A stretch of 27,661 bases of DNA from JAFARZ01 sp035651595 (GCA_035651595.1 DASRFJ010000282.1:1-27661); one strand, 5' to 3'; counted from the stretch's first letter, positions 6,097 to 14,897 are shown. A program made the numbers and translations. Notes: generated by a model from the letters alone, not told the origin.

Positions 6097-7491
6097 GTGA
6101 ACTATCCCCTGGAGCCCAGCCGCCGGGACATGGCGGAGCTCGGGCAGGCCGCGGTGGGGTTCGTCGCCGATTTCATCGGCGGCCTCGACCATGCCCCGGC
6201 CAGCGATCTGACCGCGGACGACCTGCTGATCCGGCACATGCGGCAGTCGCCCGGGGAGTCCCCGGCCGGTTTTGGCGAGTTGCTGGCGTCGGTCGGGACG
6301 GCGGCGGGCAAGGTCGTGGAGACCGCCGGCCCGCGCTATGTCGCCTATATTCCGGGCGGCGGATTGTTCGTCTCCGCGCTGGCCGAGTTCATCGCGCGGA
6401 GCCTGAACCGCTACACCGGGCTGGCCGGCCTGGCCCCGGCCCTCGTCGCGCTGGAGGACGGCGTGACCCGGTGGCTGTGCGATCAGTTCGGCCTCCCGGA
6501 AAGCGCGGGCGGGCTGATCACCACCGGCGGGTCGATGGCCACGCTGTCGGCGGTCGTCGCCGCGCGCCATCGCATGCTGGGGGAACAGTTCGCGGACGGG
6601 ACCATCTATCTCACCGAGCACACCCATCACTGCCTGGTGAAGGCGGCGCGGATCGCCGGGCTGCCCGCGCGGGCCATCCGCATCGTGCCGTGTACGGACG
6701 ATCTCCGGATGGACGTCGACGCGGCCGCGCGCATGATCGCGCGAGACCGGGCGGACGGCCTGCGGCCGTTCCTGCTGGCGGTCAACGCCGGCAGCACCGA
6801 CAGCGGGACGATCGACCCGCTCCCCGAGGCCGGGCGGCTGGCCCGCCGCGAGGACATGTGGTTCCACGTGGACGCGGCCTACGGCGGCTTCTTCCAGCTC
6901 ACAGACCGCGGCCGGGCCCGGCTGGCCGGGATCAGCCACGCTGACTCGATCGTCCTGGACCCGCACAAGGGCCTGTTCCTGCCATACGGGACCGGCGTCC
7001 TGCTGGTGCGGGATGTCGCGCCGCTCGCCGCGGCGCACTCCGGCGATGCGCACTACCTACAGGACATCGGTCCGGAGGGTGGCCTGCCCGACTACAGCGC
7101 GCTCGGACCAGAACTCACCCGGGAGTTCCGCGGGCTGCGCCTGTGGCTGCCGCTGCACCTGCACGGCGTCGGCGCCTTCCGCGCCGCCCTCGACGAGAAG
7201 CTGGATCTCGCCGCGCACGCGTACACCGATCTCGCCGCCGATCCCAACCTGGAACTGCCCTGGACGCCGGACCTGTCCACGATCGCCTTCCGCCGCGCCG
7301 GCGGCGGCGACGATGCCAACCGTCGGCTGCTCGGGGACATCAACGCCACCGGCGAGGCATTCCTGTCCAGCACTCGCATCAGGGACAAGACCACCTTGCG
7401 GCTGTGCGTGCTGTCCCACCGGACGCACCGCGAGCACCTCGACCCGATACTCGCGGTGATCCACGCCGCCGCCAGGAAGCGGCCGATGTGA
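6097..7491 (+). CDS. pyridoxal-phosphate-dependent decarboxylase (group II, aromatic amino acid decarboxylase family)
   Basis: 464-residue fold-type I PLP enzyme. Lys291 in 'DPHKGLFLPYGTG' is the Schiff-base lysine, Asp259 in 'HVDAAYGG' binds the pyridine nitrogen, and His177/His178 in 'EHTHHCLVKAARIAG' supply the stacking histidine. The N-terminal 'PRYVAYIPGGGLFVSALAEFIARSLN' and 'GGLITTGGSMATLSAVVAAR' are typical of tyrosine/DOPA/diaminobutyrate decarboxylase relatives. The start is GTG 6097 with a leaderless -10. It diverges from mftD by 30 bp. The substrate cannot be read from sequence; members include true decarboxylases and oxidative aldehyde synthases. No known mycofactocin step needs such an enzyme, so its place here may be incidental or mark a locus-specific modification. 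Confidence 0.9.
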   Translation: MNYPLEPSRRDMAELGQAAVGFVADFIGGLDHAPASDLTADDLLIRHMRQSPGESPAGFGELLASVGTAAGKVVETAGPRYVAYIPGGGLFVSALAEFIARSLNRYTGLAGLAPALVALEDGVTRWLCDQFGLPESAGGLITTGGSMATLSAVVAARHRMLGEQFADGTIYLTEHTHHCLVKAARIAGLPARAIRIVPCTDDLRMDVDAAARMIARDRADGLRPFLLAVNAGSTDSGTIDPLPEAGRLARREDMWFHVDAAYGGFFQLTDRGRARLAGISHADSIVLDPHKGLFLPYGTGVLLVRDVAPLAAAHSGDAHYLQDIGPEGGLPDYSALGPELTREFRGLRLWLPLHLHGVGAFRAALDEKLDLAAHAYTDLAADPNLELPWTPDLSTIAFRRAGGGDDANRRLLGDINATGEAFLSSTRIRDKTTLRLCVLSHRTHREHLDPILAVIHAAARKRPM

Positions 7492-7675
7492 CGCAAGAGA
7501 ATGCCGTTATGCCGGTTATTCCTTATTTTGGCCGATGCCGCATGGACATTTGCGCTCAAATGCGCACGTAACTACGAAATTGCAGATAGCGATCAAATCG
7601 TCACAACCATCCCACGCTCTTGTGGCACGATATGTCCCGGGGAAACCGTGTCACGCGAAGGTGTGGAAGGCAAAT

Positions 7676-8992
7676 ATGGGCTCGATTAGCAGGCATTTCC
7701 TCACCAGAGTAGTCGCGCCAACCGGTTGCCTGGTGCTGCTGTGGGGTCTGCTCGCCGGCACCGCCATCGCCGGCACGCTCACCAGGTTGCGCTGGCTGGC
7801 AGACCGGCCGGCGCCACAGCAGACGCGGATCGAGCTCGCGACCGTCGCGGGGGCCGGCCTGGCCGTCATCGTCGTCGCGGTGCTGCTGATGAACGCGTTC
7901 TCGCGCTGGCTGGCACGGGAAATCTCCGGCCTGACCGCCGTGATCGAGGAGAACAAGCGGTCGGCGGCGGCGGCCGCGGCCGCCGAAACCGGACTTCGTC
8001 ATGGCCTTCGAATGATCCTTGTCAGCCTGGCGAAGCGGAACCAGGCGCTGCTGCACCGGCAGCTTCGCATCATCGACGACCTGGAACAGGCGGCCAACCC
8101 CGCGGCACTGGCTGACCTGTTCACCCTGGACCATCTCACCACGCGGATGCGCCGCAACGCCGAGAGCCTGACGATCTTGTCCGGTGCGGTACCCAGCCGG
8201 TCCTGGAGCGGACCGGTACCGGTCGTCGACGTCATCCGTGCCGCCGCGGCGGAAGTCGAGGACTATACGCGCGTGACCGTCATATCCGATGCGATCGAGG
8301 CCGTGCTGGCTTCGGCGGTAACGGACATGATCCACCTGCTGGCGGAGCTGATCGAGAACGCCACGTTGTGCTCGCCGTCGAGCACAAGGGTGGAGGTCAG
8401 GGCCGAGCGCGTGGCCAACGGCCTCGCGATCGAGATCGAAGACCGCGGTCTTGGCATCCCGGCCGAACAGCTGCGAGAGATCAACCAGCAGCTGGCCAGT
8501 CCGCCTGACTTCGACATGGCCGACCCCGACCGGCTCGGCTTGTTCGTCACCGGCAAGCTCGCCGCCCGTCACGGCGTCCACGTTTCGCTGAACCCGTCTC
8601 CGTTCTTGGGCATCAGGGCCGTCGTGGTGCTGCCCGACGCGATACTCGAGGTGCCGGCAGAAGAAGAAAACGAGTCCGGGACGCGGCCCAAACCGGTTTC
8701 CGGACGGCTGTCGAAGCTCAACCTGCGCGCGGCGGACGTGCTTGCCCTGGCCGGGACGGCCCCGGCCGAGCCAGCGCCCGCGACCACTACCCGGAACGGC
8801 TTGCCGCGTCGTCTCCGGCCAGATGGCCCGCAGGCCCAGCACACGGCGGCGCTCCCCGCCGCGGGTCCGGCGCCCGAAGAGGCGCGGTCGCTCGCGGCTT
8901 CCCTGCAGAACAGCTGGCTGCGGAGCAGACAAGCTGACGACGCTCCCGACGCCGATTCGCCCGACGGCGAGGAGGAAGACGCTGATGACTGA
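7676..8992 (+). CDS. conservon sensor-kinase-like ATP-binding membrane protein (CvnA type)
   Basis: 438-residue membrane protein with two transmembrane helices (about residues 12-35 and 55-76) joined by only some 20 residues, so it lacks the large extracellular sensor of many CvnA proteins. A helical linker (100-170, 'LVSLAKRNQALLHRQLRIIDDLE') leads to a GHKL ATPase domain with N-box ELIENA (224-229) and G1 box DRGLG (256-260). No canonical phosphorylated-His motif is seen. The tail after about 330 is disordered and rich in Pro, Ala and Glu. It starts at ATG 7676 with GGAAGG five bases before. It is the first gene of the six-gene operon and overlaps the Roadblock gene by 8 bases. Conservon products act together as a signalling complex. 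Confidence 0.9.
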   Translation: MGSISRHFLTRVVAPTGCLVLLWGLLAGTAIAGTLTRLRWLADRPAPQQTRIELATVAGAGLAVIVVAVLLMNAFSRWLAREISGLTAVIEENKRSAAAAAAAETGLRHGLRMILVSLAKRNQALLHRQLRIIDDLEQAANPAALADLFTLDHLTTRMRRNAESLTILSGAVPSRSWSGPVPVVDVIRAAAAEVEDYTRVTVISDAIEAVLASAVTDMIHLLAELIENATLCSPSSTRVEVRAERVANGLAIEIEDRGLGIPAEQLREINQQLASPPDFDMADPDRLGLFVTGKLAARHGVHVSLNPSPFLGIRAVVVLPDAILEVPAEEENESGTRPKPVSGRLSKLNLRAADVLALAGTAPAEPAPATTTRNGLPRRLRPDGPQAQHTAALPAAGPAPEEARSLAASLQNSWLRSRQADDAPDADSPDGEEEDADD

Positions 8993-9407
8993 TCCAGACG
9001 CTCCGGCACGCGACCTGGCCTGGCTGCTCGATGACCTGGCCGATCGCCTGAAGGATTTCCGCCGGGCGGTCATCCTGTCTCGTGATGGCCTGCTCATCGC
9101 GGCTTCGGCGGACCTCGGCCGCGACGACGCCGAGCACATGTCGGCGGTGGCGGCGGCCATGCAGAGTCTGGCCGCCGGTACCGGCAAACGGTTCCGTGCC
9201 GGCGGCGTCCGGCAGACGGTCATCGAGCTGGAGCAGGGGATCTTCTTCCTCATCGCGGCCGGCGAGGGTAGCTGTCTCGCGGCGCTCTGCCCGCCGGACG
9301 CCGACGCCGGAGCGGTGGCCTACGAGATGGCCATGCTGGCCAAGCGCGCCAGACCGCATCTGGCGGCACTGCCGAGAGTGACTCCCGCCAACTCCGCGGC
9401 GAAGTGA
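8985..9407 (+). CDS. Roadblock/LC7 domain protein (CvnB type)
   Basis: 140-residue Roadblock/LC7 protein, the second conservon component, expected to dimerise and regulate the small GTPase encoded two genes on. The fold is evident from 'LAWLLDDLADRLKDFRRAVILSRDGLLIAASADLG', 'AAAMQSLAAGTGKRF' and 'GIFFLIAAGEGSCLAAL'. I chose ATG 8985, which overlaps the upstream stop (ATGACTGA), with GAGGA upstream; the longer open frame before it is not coding. The stop forms a GTGA overlap with the DUF742 gene. Length is typical for the family. Confidence 0.93.
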   Translation: MTDPDAPARDLAWLLDDLADRLKDFRRAVILSRDGLLIAASADLGRDDAEHMSAVAAAMQSLAAGTGKRFRAGGVRQTVIELEQGIFFLIAAGEGSCLAALCPPDADAGAVAYEMAMLAKRARPHLAALPRVTPANSAAK

Positions 9408-9790
9408 TCTCCATGCCCGCGGACGACAGGTGGCGGCCCCGGAATCCGGGGCCGGTGGTGCGCCCATACGCGGTGACCGGTGGCAGGACCGAGCCAGTCG
9501 GCGAGTTGCTGGACCTGCTCGCCGTGGTAGTCGCGATCAACATGCCCGGGGATGCCAGGGACGGCTTGCGCCTGACCCCGGAACACCGCCGGATCCTGGA
9601 GGTGTGCCGGCGCCGGAGCACGGTGGCCGATGTCGCCGCCGACGTTGCCCTTCCGGTAGGGGTGGTCCGTGTGCTGCTTGCCGACCTGATCAAGGATGGC
9701 GCGGTCATCGTGGTGCGGCCGCGGCCGGCAGGCGAGCAAGCCAGCACCGACATGCTCCAGGAGATCCTGAATGGGCTCCGCGCACTCTGA
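9404..9790 (+). CDS. DUF742 family protein (CvnC type)
   Basis: 128-residue DUF742 protein, the third conservon component. The family hallmark 'VVRPYAVTGGRTEPVGELLDLLAVVV' (about residues 18-43) is followed by a winged-helix-like region ('LTPEHRRILEVCRRRSTVADVAADVALPVGVVRVLLADLIKDGAVIV'). GTG 9404 overlaps the stop of the Roadblock gene; ATG 9413 is an alternative giving a protein three residues shorter. It overlaps the GTPase gene by 20 bases. Its biochemical role is not known from sequence. Confidence 0.92.
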   Translation: MISMPADDRWRPRNPGPVVRPYAVTGGRTEPVGELLDLLAVVVAINMPGDARDGLRLTPEHRRILEVCRRRSTVADVAADVALPVGVVRVLLADLIKDGAVIVVRPRPAGEQASTDMLQEILNGLRAL

Positions 9791-10358
9791 CGACGCGCCC
9801 CTCGGCGCGCACAAGATCCTCGTCGCGGGCGGGTTCGGAGCCGGGAAGACGACGCTGGTCGGGGCGATCAGCGAAGTCCGGCCGCTGCGGACCGAGGAGA
9901 CGCTGACCACCGTCAGTGCCGGCTTTGACGACCTCACCGGCGTCGACGGCAAGACCACCACCACCGTCGCGCTGGACTTCGGCCGGATCACGATCAGCGA
10001 GCGCGTCCTGCTGTACCTGTTCGGCCTCCCCGGCCAGGAACGCTTTTCGTTCATGTGGGACGAGCTCAGCTATGGCGCACTTGGCGCCGTGGTGCTGGCA
10101 GATGTCCGCCGGCTCGACGAGTCCTTCCCTTCGGTCACCTACTTCGAGCAGCGCCGGCTCCCGTTCATCGTGGGGATCAACTGCTTCGACGACGCTCCCC
10201 GCTTCGATCCCGAAGAAGTGCGGACCGCGCTGGACCTGGACCGCGATGTCGCGGCGGTGCTGTGCGACGCGCGGGATCCCGGATCGGTCAAGCAGGTCCT
10301 GATCGCCCTGGTGGAATGCATTTTCGCCCGCCGCTCCGCGCGGGCCATCGTGACTTAG
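9771..10358 (+). CDS. conservon small GTPase / ATP-GTP-binding protein (CvnD type)
   Basis: 195-residue Ras-like GTPase of the bacterial conservon class. The P-loop GGFGAGKTT covers residues 20-28 (Lys26, Thr27). 'VALDFGRITI' and 'GLPGQERFSFMW' form the switch II region with DxxG-like geometry altered to LPGQ. 'GINCFDD' replaces the usual NKxD base-recognition motif, as is common in this class. The final 'CDARDPGSVKQVLIALVE' matches the last strand and helix. The stop at 10356-10358 is immediately followed by the P-loop/TPR gene. It probably acts as the switch of the membrane-associated complex. Confidence 0.93.
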   Translation: MGSAHSDDAPLGAHKILVAGGFGAGKTTLVGAISEVRPLRTEETLTTVSAGFDDLTGVDGKTTTTVALDFGRITISERVLLYLFGLPGQERFSFMWDELSYGALGAVVLADVRRLDESFPSVTYFEQRRLPFIVGINCFDDAPRFDPEEVRTALDLDRDVAAVLCDARDPGSVKQVLIALVECIFARRSARAIVT

Positions 10359-10370
10359 GTGGTGGCGGCC

Positions 10371-12485
10371 ATGTACGGCCAAGTTCCTGTCTGGACGGGA
10401 GTGGCACCGCCGCTCGCGGATGGCTTCATCGCCAGGCCTGAGATCCAGCATGCCCTCGAGAAGTCGCTGGTACCGGGCGCGACCGTCGCGCTCGTGTCCG
10501 ACCGCGCCGCGGCCGGCACCCGGAACTGGCGGGACGCGGCAGGCAAGACCCAGCTGGCGATTTCCTACGCGCAGTCACTGTGGCAGGCCGGTGCCGTCGA
10601 CATGGTTGTCTGGGTGAGCGCCACAAGCACCGCCTCGGTCCTGTCCTGCTATGCCGAAGCTGCCGCGACGCTGGGGTCCCGAGGACACGGCGATGGCGAG
10701 GCGCTGTCCGCTCGTCTGGTCAGCTGGCTGCGCGAGGCCACCCGTCCCTGGCTTGTCGTGTTCGACGACCTGACGAGCGCGGCGCTGCCGGACCGGCTAT
10801 GGCCCGAGGGTCCCTCCGGCCGGGTTCTGGTCACCACGACGCATCCCGCCACCCTGGCCGGGCACCATGCGCAGATCCTGCCAGTAGGGCCGTTCAGCCG
10901 TAGAGAAGCGCTCACTTACCTAGTCGGGCAGATCACCACCGACCTCGACCAGCGACAGGGAGCCATCGACCTCGTCGCCGAACTCGGGTACGAGCCGCTG
11001 GCGCTCGCCCAGGCCAGTGCCGTGATCGCCAGCTCGGAACTGACCTGCCACGACTACCGCGAACACTTCGTGCGCAGGCGGGAACAGATGACCGCGCCGA
11101 GCGGCGACGTACCGGCCGCGGCGGTCACCTGGACGCTGTCCGTCGACCACGCCGACATTCTCTCGCCCGGCACCGCCCAGTCCCTGCTGATGCTCGCCGC
11201 GCTGCTGGATGGCAACGCGATCCCGGGCGCCGTGTTCACCACCGCCGCGGTGCGTGAGTACGCGTCGGCCGGCGGCACGATCATCTCCGGTGCGCTGGCC
11301 GCCCTGGAACAGGCTGGCCTGCTGCGGCCCAACCCCGCCGCGCCGTACCCTGTCATGCAGATGAGCTGGCTGGTCCAGGCCGCGATCCGGGCGGCGATCG
11401 CCGACGGCGTCGGCGGGGTGGCGAAAGCGGCGGCGGACGCGCTGGTTGAGGCGTGGCCAGCGGACGACCAGCCGGAATGGCTCGCGCGTAGCCTGCGCTC
11501 GGCCGCCGACAGTCTTCGGCGGGTCGCGGGAGATTCGCTCTGGGAAGGCGGCTGCCACGCGTTGCTGCTGCGGGCCGGCGGCAGTCTCGAGGCCGCGCGG
11601 CTGACCGGGTCGGCGGTGGCGTACTGGAGCGAGCTGGCCGGCACCAGCTCACGGCTGCTGGGCCGCGAGCACCCGGTGACGGCCGGGATCAGCGAACGGC
11701 TGGGCCGTGCGTACCTGGCGGCGGGGCGAGCCGTCGAGGCCCTTCCGCTGTTCGAGTGGATCAGGAACGACCGGGTGCGCCGGCTCGGGGCGGAACATCC
11801 CGACACGATCACGGCGGGCCGCGACCTCGGCAACGCGCTGCTGGCGGCGGGCCGGCTCGACGAGGCCGTCGCCATGCTCGACGCCGCCGCGAACGGCTAC
11901 GAACGCTCGCTGGGACCCGACAGCATCGAGGCGGTGGGCGCGTGGGAGGACCTGGCATCCGCGTACCGGACCGCGGCGCGCTGCTACGACGCCATCCGGC
12001 TGTACCAGCACACGGTCAGCCAGCGCGAACGGATCCAGGGCGGCCGGCACCCCGACACGCTGACCGCTCGCGAAAGGCTCGCCGAGACATACCTGGCGGA
12101 CGGTCAGACCAAGACCGCGATCTCGCACTACAAACGCCTGATCGCGGACCGGGAACGCGTCCTGGGCCCGGATCACCTGCACACGATCGCGGTACGGGGC
12201 GCGCTCGGCTCCGCCTATCACGCCGCGGGCCGGATGGCGTCCGCCGTCCAGCTGTACGAGCAAACGTGCACCGAGTACACCCATGCGCTGGGTGCGGACC
12301 ATCCGGACACACTCGGTGCCTGCGTGAACCTGGCGCATGCCTACTATGGCGTCGGCCGTGTCACGGACGCCGAGAAGCTGCTGCGGGTAACGCTCGGCCG
12401 CTGCGTGCTGAGCCTGCCAGCAGCAGATCCGCTGACCGCCACCGCGCGGACGAGCCTGACGAACATCAGCGGAGAGAGTGTTTGA
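10371..12485 (+). CDS. P-loop NTPase with C-terminal tetratricopeptide repeats
   Basis: About 704 residues. The N-terminal half is an NB-ARC-like ATPase: a Walker A with an insertion ('...RDAAGKTQLAISYAQSLW'), Walker B 'PWLVVFDDLTS', a sensor-like 'GRVLVTTTHPATLAG', then a helical and winged-helix region. The C-terminal 280 residues are six kinesin-light-chain-type repeats of about 42 residues, each with a variant of 'LGxxHPDTLxAxxxLAxAYxxAGR'. ATG 10371 follows AGGTGG (10357-10362) with 8-base spacing; GTG 10359 is the alternative. It follows the GTPase without a gap and overlaps the GNAT gene by one base (TGATG). Such STAND-like proteins usually sense a ligand and assemble, so a partner or output for the conservon is a reasonable inference. 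The function is unproven. Confidence 0.85.
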   Translation: MYGQVPVWTGVAPPLADGFIARPEIQHALEKSLVPGATVALVSDRAAAGTRNWRDAAGKTQLAISYAQSLWQAGAVDMVVWVSATSTASVLSCYAEAAATLGSRGHGDGEALSARLVSWLREATRPWLVVFDDLTSAALPDRLWPEGPSGRVLVTTTHPATLAGHHAQILPVGPFSRREALTYLVGQITTDLDQRQGAIDLVAELGYEPLALAQASAVIASSELTCHDYREHFVRRREQMTAPSGDVPAAAVTWTLSVDHADILSPGTAQSLLMLAALLDGNAIPGAVFTTAAVREYASAGGTIISGALAALEQAGLLRPNPAAPYPVMQMSWLVQAAIRAAIADGVGGVAKAAADALVEAWPADDQPEWLARSLRSAADSLRRVAGDSLWEGGCHALLLRAGGSLEAARLTGSAVAYWSELAGTSSRLLGREHPVTAGISERLGRAYLAAGRAVEALPLFEWIRNDRVRRLGAEHPDTITAGRDLGNALLAAGRLDEAVAMLDAAANGYERSLGPDSIEAVGAWEDLASAYRTAARCYDAIRLYQHTVSQRERIQGGRHPDTLTARERLAETYLADGQTKTAISHYKRLIADRERVLGPDHLHTIAVRGALGSAYHAAGRMASAVQLYEQTCTEYTHALGADHPDTLGACVNLAHAYYGVGRVTDAEKLLRVTLGRCVLSLPAADPLTATARTSLTNISGESV

Positions 12486-13444
12486 TGGCTGCCGCGAGCA
12501 GCCTCAGCGCGCAGGTGGGCGAACGGTGGCGAGCAGTCGATCCGCTGTTGCCCGCGCCCGGGCTCGCGGTACCCGACTGTGGCGTGAAGCTGGTCGTCAC
12601 CGATCCTGGCGGGTCCACCGTGGCCGCTGGGTGGTGTGAGCACTGGGCTGGCGCCCCCGGATCGCTCGATCTGTCATGGGGCGCCCCCCGCCGGTTCCAG
12701 CTCACGGCCCAGGTAGCGGGTCCGGACGTGGCGTGTGCGCTGGACGAATTGCTGTCCCTGTGGCGGGACCACCTGGCGGACGCGCCGGACACCGCGGGGG
12801 AGGACACCGCCGCGACAGTGACCTGGCCCAGCCGCGACGTGGACGGGGTCGCCGCCTTGCTACGGCACCGCTTCGCCCCGCTCGAGGTCATCGCGGCGCG
12901 GATCGCCCCGGGGCGACCCGACCCGCTCGACGCCGGCTTGCTCGACGCCGGCTTGCTGATCAGGCGGGCCGGGCCGGCCGACGTCGACGCGGTGGTCAGC
13001 CTCGGGCTGGAGGTGATCCGGTTCGACTCGCGATTCGGCACCGTGCATGAGCGTCCGGACACCGTGCGCGGGTTGCGGGCCGAAGCCCTCGGCAGCCTGC
13101 TGACCGGCCCCGCCGCCTGGACCTGGCTCGCCGAGCGCGATGGCGAGCCCGTTGGCCTGCTGGCCGCCCAGCGGCCGGAGTCGGCTGCCTGGATCACTTC
13201 CATGGTGCGCGGCGCGCCCGCCGCGTACCTGATGCTGATGTTCGTCGCGCCCGGTGAGCGCGGCCGCGGCATCGGCGCCGCGCTCACCGGACAGTTCCAC
13301 CGCGAGGCCGCGGCGGCCGGAACGGCGGTCACACTGCTGCATTACGAGCAGCTGAACCCCCTGTCCGCGCCGTTCTGGAATCGGCAGGGGTACCGGCCGC
13401 TGTGGACCGTCTGGGAGACCACCCCGGCGCGCGCTATCCGCTGA
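12485..13444 (+). CDS. GNAT family N-acetyltransferase with an extra N-terminal domain
   Basis: 319 residues. The C-terminal half (about 158-319) is a GNAT fold: 'LLIRRAGPADVDAVVSLGLEVIRF', then the acetyl-CoA pyrophosphate loop in 'LMFVAPGERGRGIGAALTGQFHREA', and 'LHYEQLNPLSAPFWNRQGYRPLW' at the acceptor side. The first 150 residues form a separate domain without a motif I recognise, possibly a degenerate GNAT repeat. A 15-base tandem duplication at 12926-12955 encodes LDAGL twice at the domain junction. The start overlaps the TPR gene stop. It is last in the conservon operon and overlaps the permease gene tail to tail by 11 bases. The acyl acceptor is unknown. Confidence 0.88.
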   Translation: MAAASSLSAQVGERWRAVDPLLPAPGLAVPDCGVKLVVTDPGGSTVAAGWCEHWAGAPGSLDLSWGAPRRFQLTAQVAGPDVACALDELLSLWRDHLADAPDTAGEDTAATVTWPSRDVDGVAALLRHRFAPLEVIAARIAPGRPDPLDAGLLDAGLLIRRAGPADVDAVVSLGLEVIRFDSRFGTVHERPDTVRGLRAEALGSLLTGPAAWTWLAERDGEPVGLLAAQRPESAAWITSMVRGAPAAYLMLMFVAPGERGRGIGAALTGQFHREAAAAGTAVTLLHYEQLNPLSAPFWNRQGYRPLWTVWETTPARAIR

Positions 13445-14897
13445 CCTTCTCCTTCGCCATCCCTGGATCGCTCTCTCGCTGCACCTGGAAGAAGGGCGAC
13501 TTCAGTACCAGGCGCGCCACGAGCATCATGATCAGGCCGGCGCCGACTATCCCGGCCAGTGACCAGCGTTGCGGAACCGGCGCAGCCACCAGCGATTTCT
13601 CCACCATCCAGCAGAGGAACCCGGCAGACCCCAGCGGGAGGATCCCGAGGACCATCAGGTCCCACGCGTTCGACACGATACGGCGCCGGAAGTACATCAT
13701 GCTGGCCAGCGCGGTGAGGATGTAGAAGATGGCGAACAGCAGGCCGGTGAGGTTGACCACGTAGGTGAAGGCGTTCTGCACCGAGGTGGCGAGCAGATAG
13801 ACCCAGGCGAGCCCGATGACCACCAGGCCGAAGGCCACACTGGCCGCGGCCGGAGTGGTGAACCGGCGGGACACGGTGCTGAGGAACTCCGGCAGCGTAC
13901 GGTAGCTCGCCATGCCGTAGGTGATCCGCGCACCGACGACGATACCGGTGCCCGTGGTCGCGATGGCCGAGAGTGCGATGGCCAGCGCCATCACCTTGGC
14001 CCAGCCGCCGCCACCCAGCGTCTGCGCGACGTAAACCAGCGCGGAGGCGGAATTGGCATTCATGTTCTTCGCCGACACCACGCCCTGCAGGCCGACCTGG
14101 GCGAGTGTATACAGGACTGCCAGCAGGGCCACCGCTATGATCGCTGCCCGGCCCGGATTAACCCGGCGATGCTTTACCTCTTCGTTGACGTAAATGGTCC
14201 CGTCCCAGCCGCTGTAGGCGAATACCGCGATCAGGAAGCCGCCGACGACGCTGCCCTGACCGCCGATGCCACTCAGGCTGAACCAGCCGTGGGAGACCGG
14301 CACCGTTCCCGCGTGATGGCCCAGCACGAACACCAGGCCCCAGATCGATATGCCGACGAGAATCCCGTATTCGACTATCGCCATCGCTACCTGGGTGCGC
14401 GCGGTGATCCGGATGCCGACCACCGCGATCAGCAGCATGACCAGCCCGATCCCGGTGGCGATGCTGACATTTGCCCAGGTGTTCGTCGTGGCCGAGCCGA
14501 AGACGGCCAAAACCTGCGGTCCGAGCACCTCGACCCCGCTGAGCGTGCCGACGACATAACCGGCGATCATCAGCCATCCGGTGAGGAAGCCCAGGTACGG
14601 GTTGATCGCGCGGCCAACCCATTCGAAGGACGCGCCGCAATTGGCGTTCCACATGTTAAGGCGGCGGTAGGCGTTCGCGATGATGAGCATCGGGATCGCG
14701 CTGACCAAGAGGATGGGGCCGCCGCCGTAGCTGGCCGTGGCGGCAAGGCTGGCAAGCGTGAGTGCGACCACCGCCGCCGGGGCAGATGTGGCCATACCGA
14801 TGACGGTGTCCTGGGCGACACCGATCGCATCCGGCTCGAGCCTGGTAGGCGGAACCGGCACGGTGCTCGGGAGTGCCGTCGCGGATCTCTCCGACAT
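13434..14897 (-). CDS. APC superfamily amino acid permease
   Basis: 487-residue integral membrane transporter with about 12 hydrophobic helices. The first is the APC-type 'DTVIGMATSAPAAVVALTLA', and 'SYGGGPILLVSAIPMLIIANAYRRLN' with 'NANCGASFEWVGRAINPYLGFLTGWLM' is the unwound-helix and helix 2-3 region of amino acid permeases. A conserved 'FAYSGWDGTIYVNEE' follows near the middle. ATG 14897 is preceded by GAGGAG at good spacing. Substrate specificity cannot be assigned; the group includes amino acid, polyamine and urea-cycle intermediate carriers. It is convergent with the GNAT gene and appears monocistronic. Confidence 0.92.
   Translation of the reverse strand: MSERSATALPSTVPVPPTRLEPDAIGVAQDTVIGMATSAPAAVVALTLASLAATASYGGGPILLVSAIPMLIIANAYRRLNMWNANCGASFEWVGRAINPYLGFLTGWLMIAGYVVGTLSGVEVLGPQVLAVFGSATTNTWANVSIATGIGLVMLLIAVVGIRITARTQVAMAIVEYGILVGISIWGLVFVLGHHAGTVPVSHGWFSLSGIGGQGSVVGGFLIAVFAYSGWDGTIYVNEEVKHRRVNPGRAAIIAVALLAVLYTLAQVGLQGVVSAKNMNANSASALVYVAQTLGGGGWAKVMALAIALSAIATTGTGIVVGARITYGMASYRTLPEFLSTVSRRFTTPAAASVAFGLVVIGLAWVYLLATSVQNAFTYVVNLTGLLFAIFYILTALASMMYFRRRIVSNAWDLMVLGILPLGSAGFLCWMVEKSLVAAPVPQRWSLAGIVGAGLIMMLVARLVLKSPFFQVQRESDPGMAKEKVSG

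Noticed and set aside
4885..7053. mftD read as a 722-codon protein extending under the decarboxylase gene
   Set aside because: The MftD family begins at GTG 6066 behind a good Shine-Dalgarno; the upstream extension is antisense to the decarboxylase and has no homology.
7601..9253. Minus-strand open frame of 550 codons opposite the conservon
   Set aside because: Shadow of the CvnA-type and Roadblock genes; no motif and no ribosome site.
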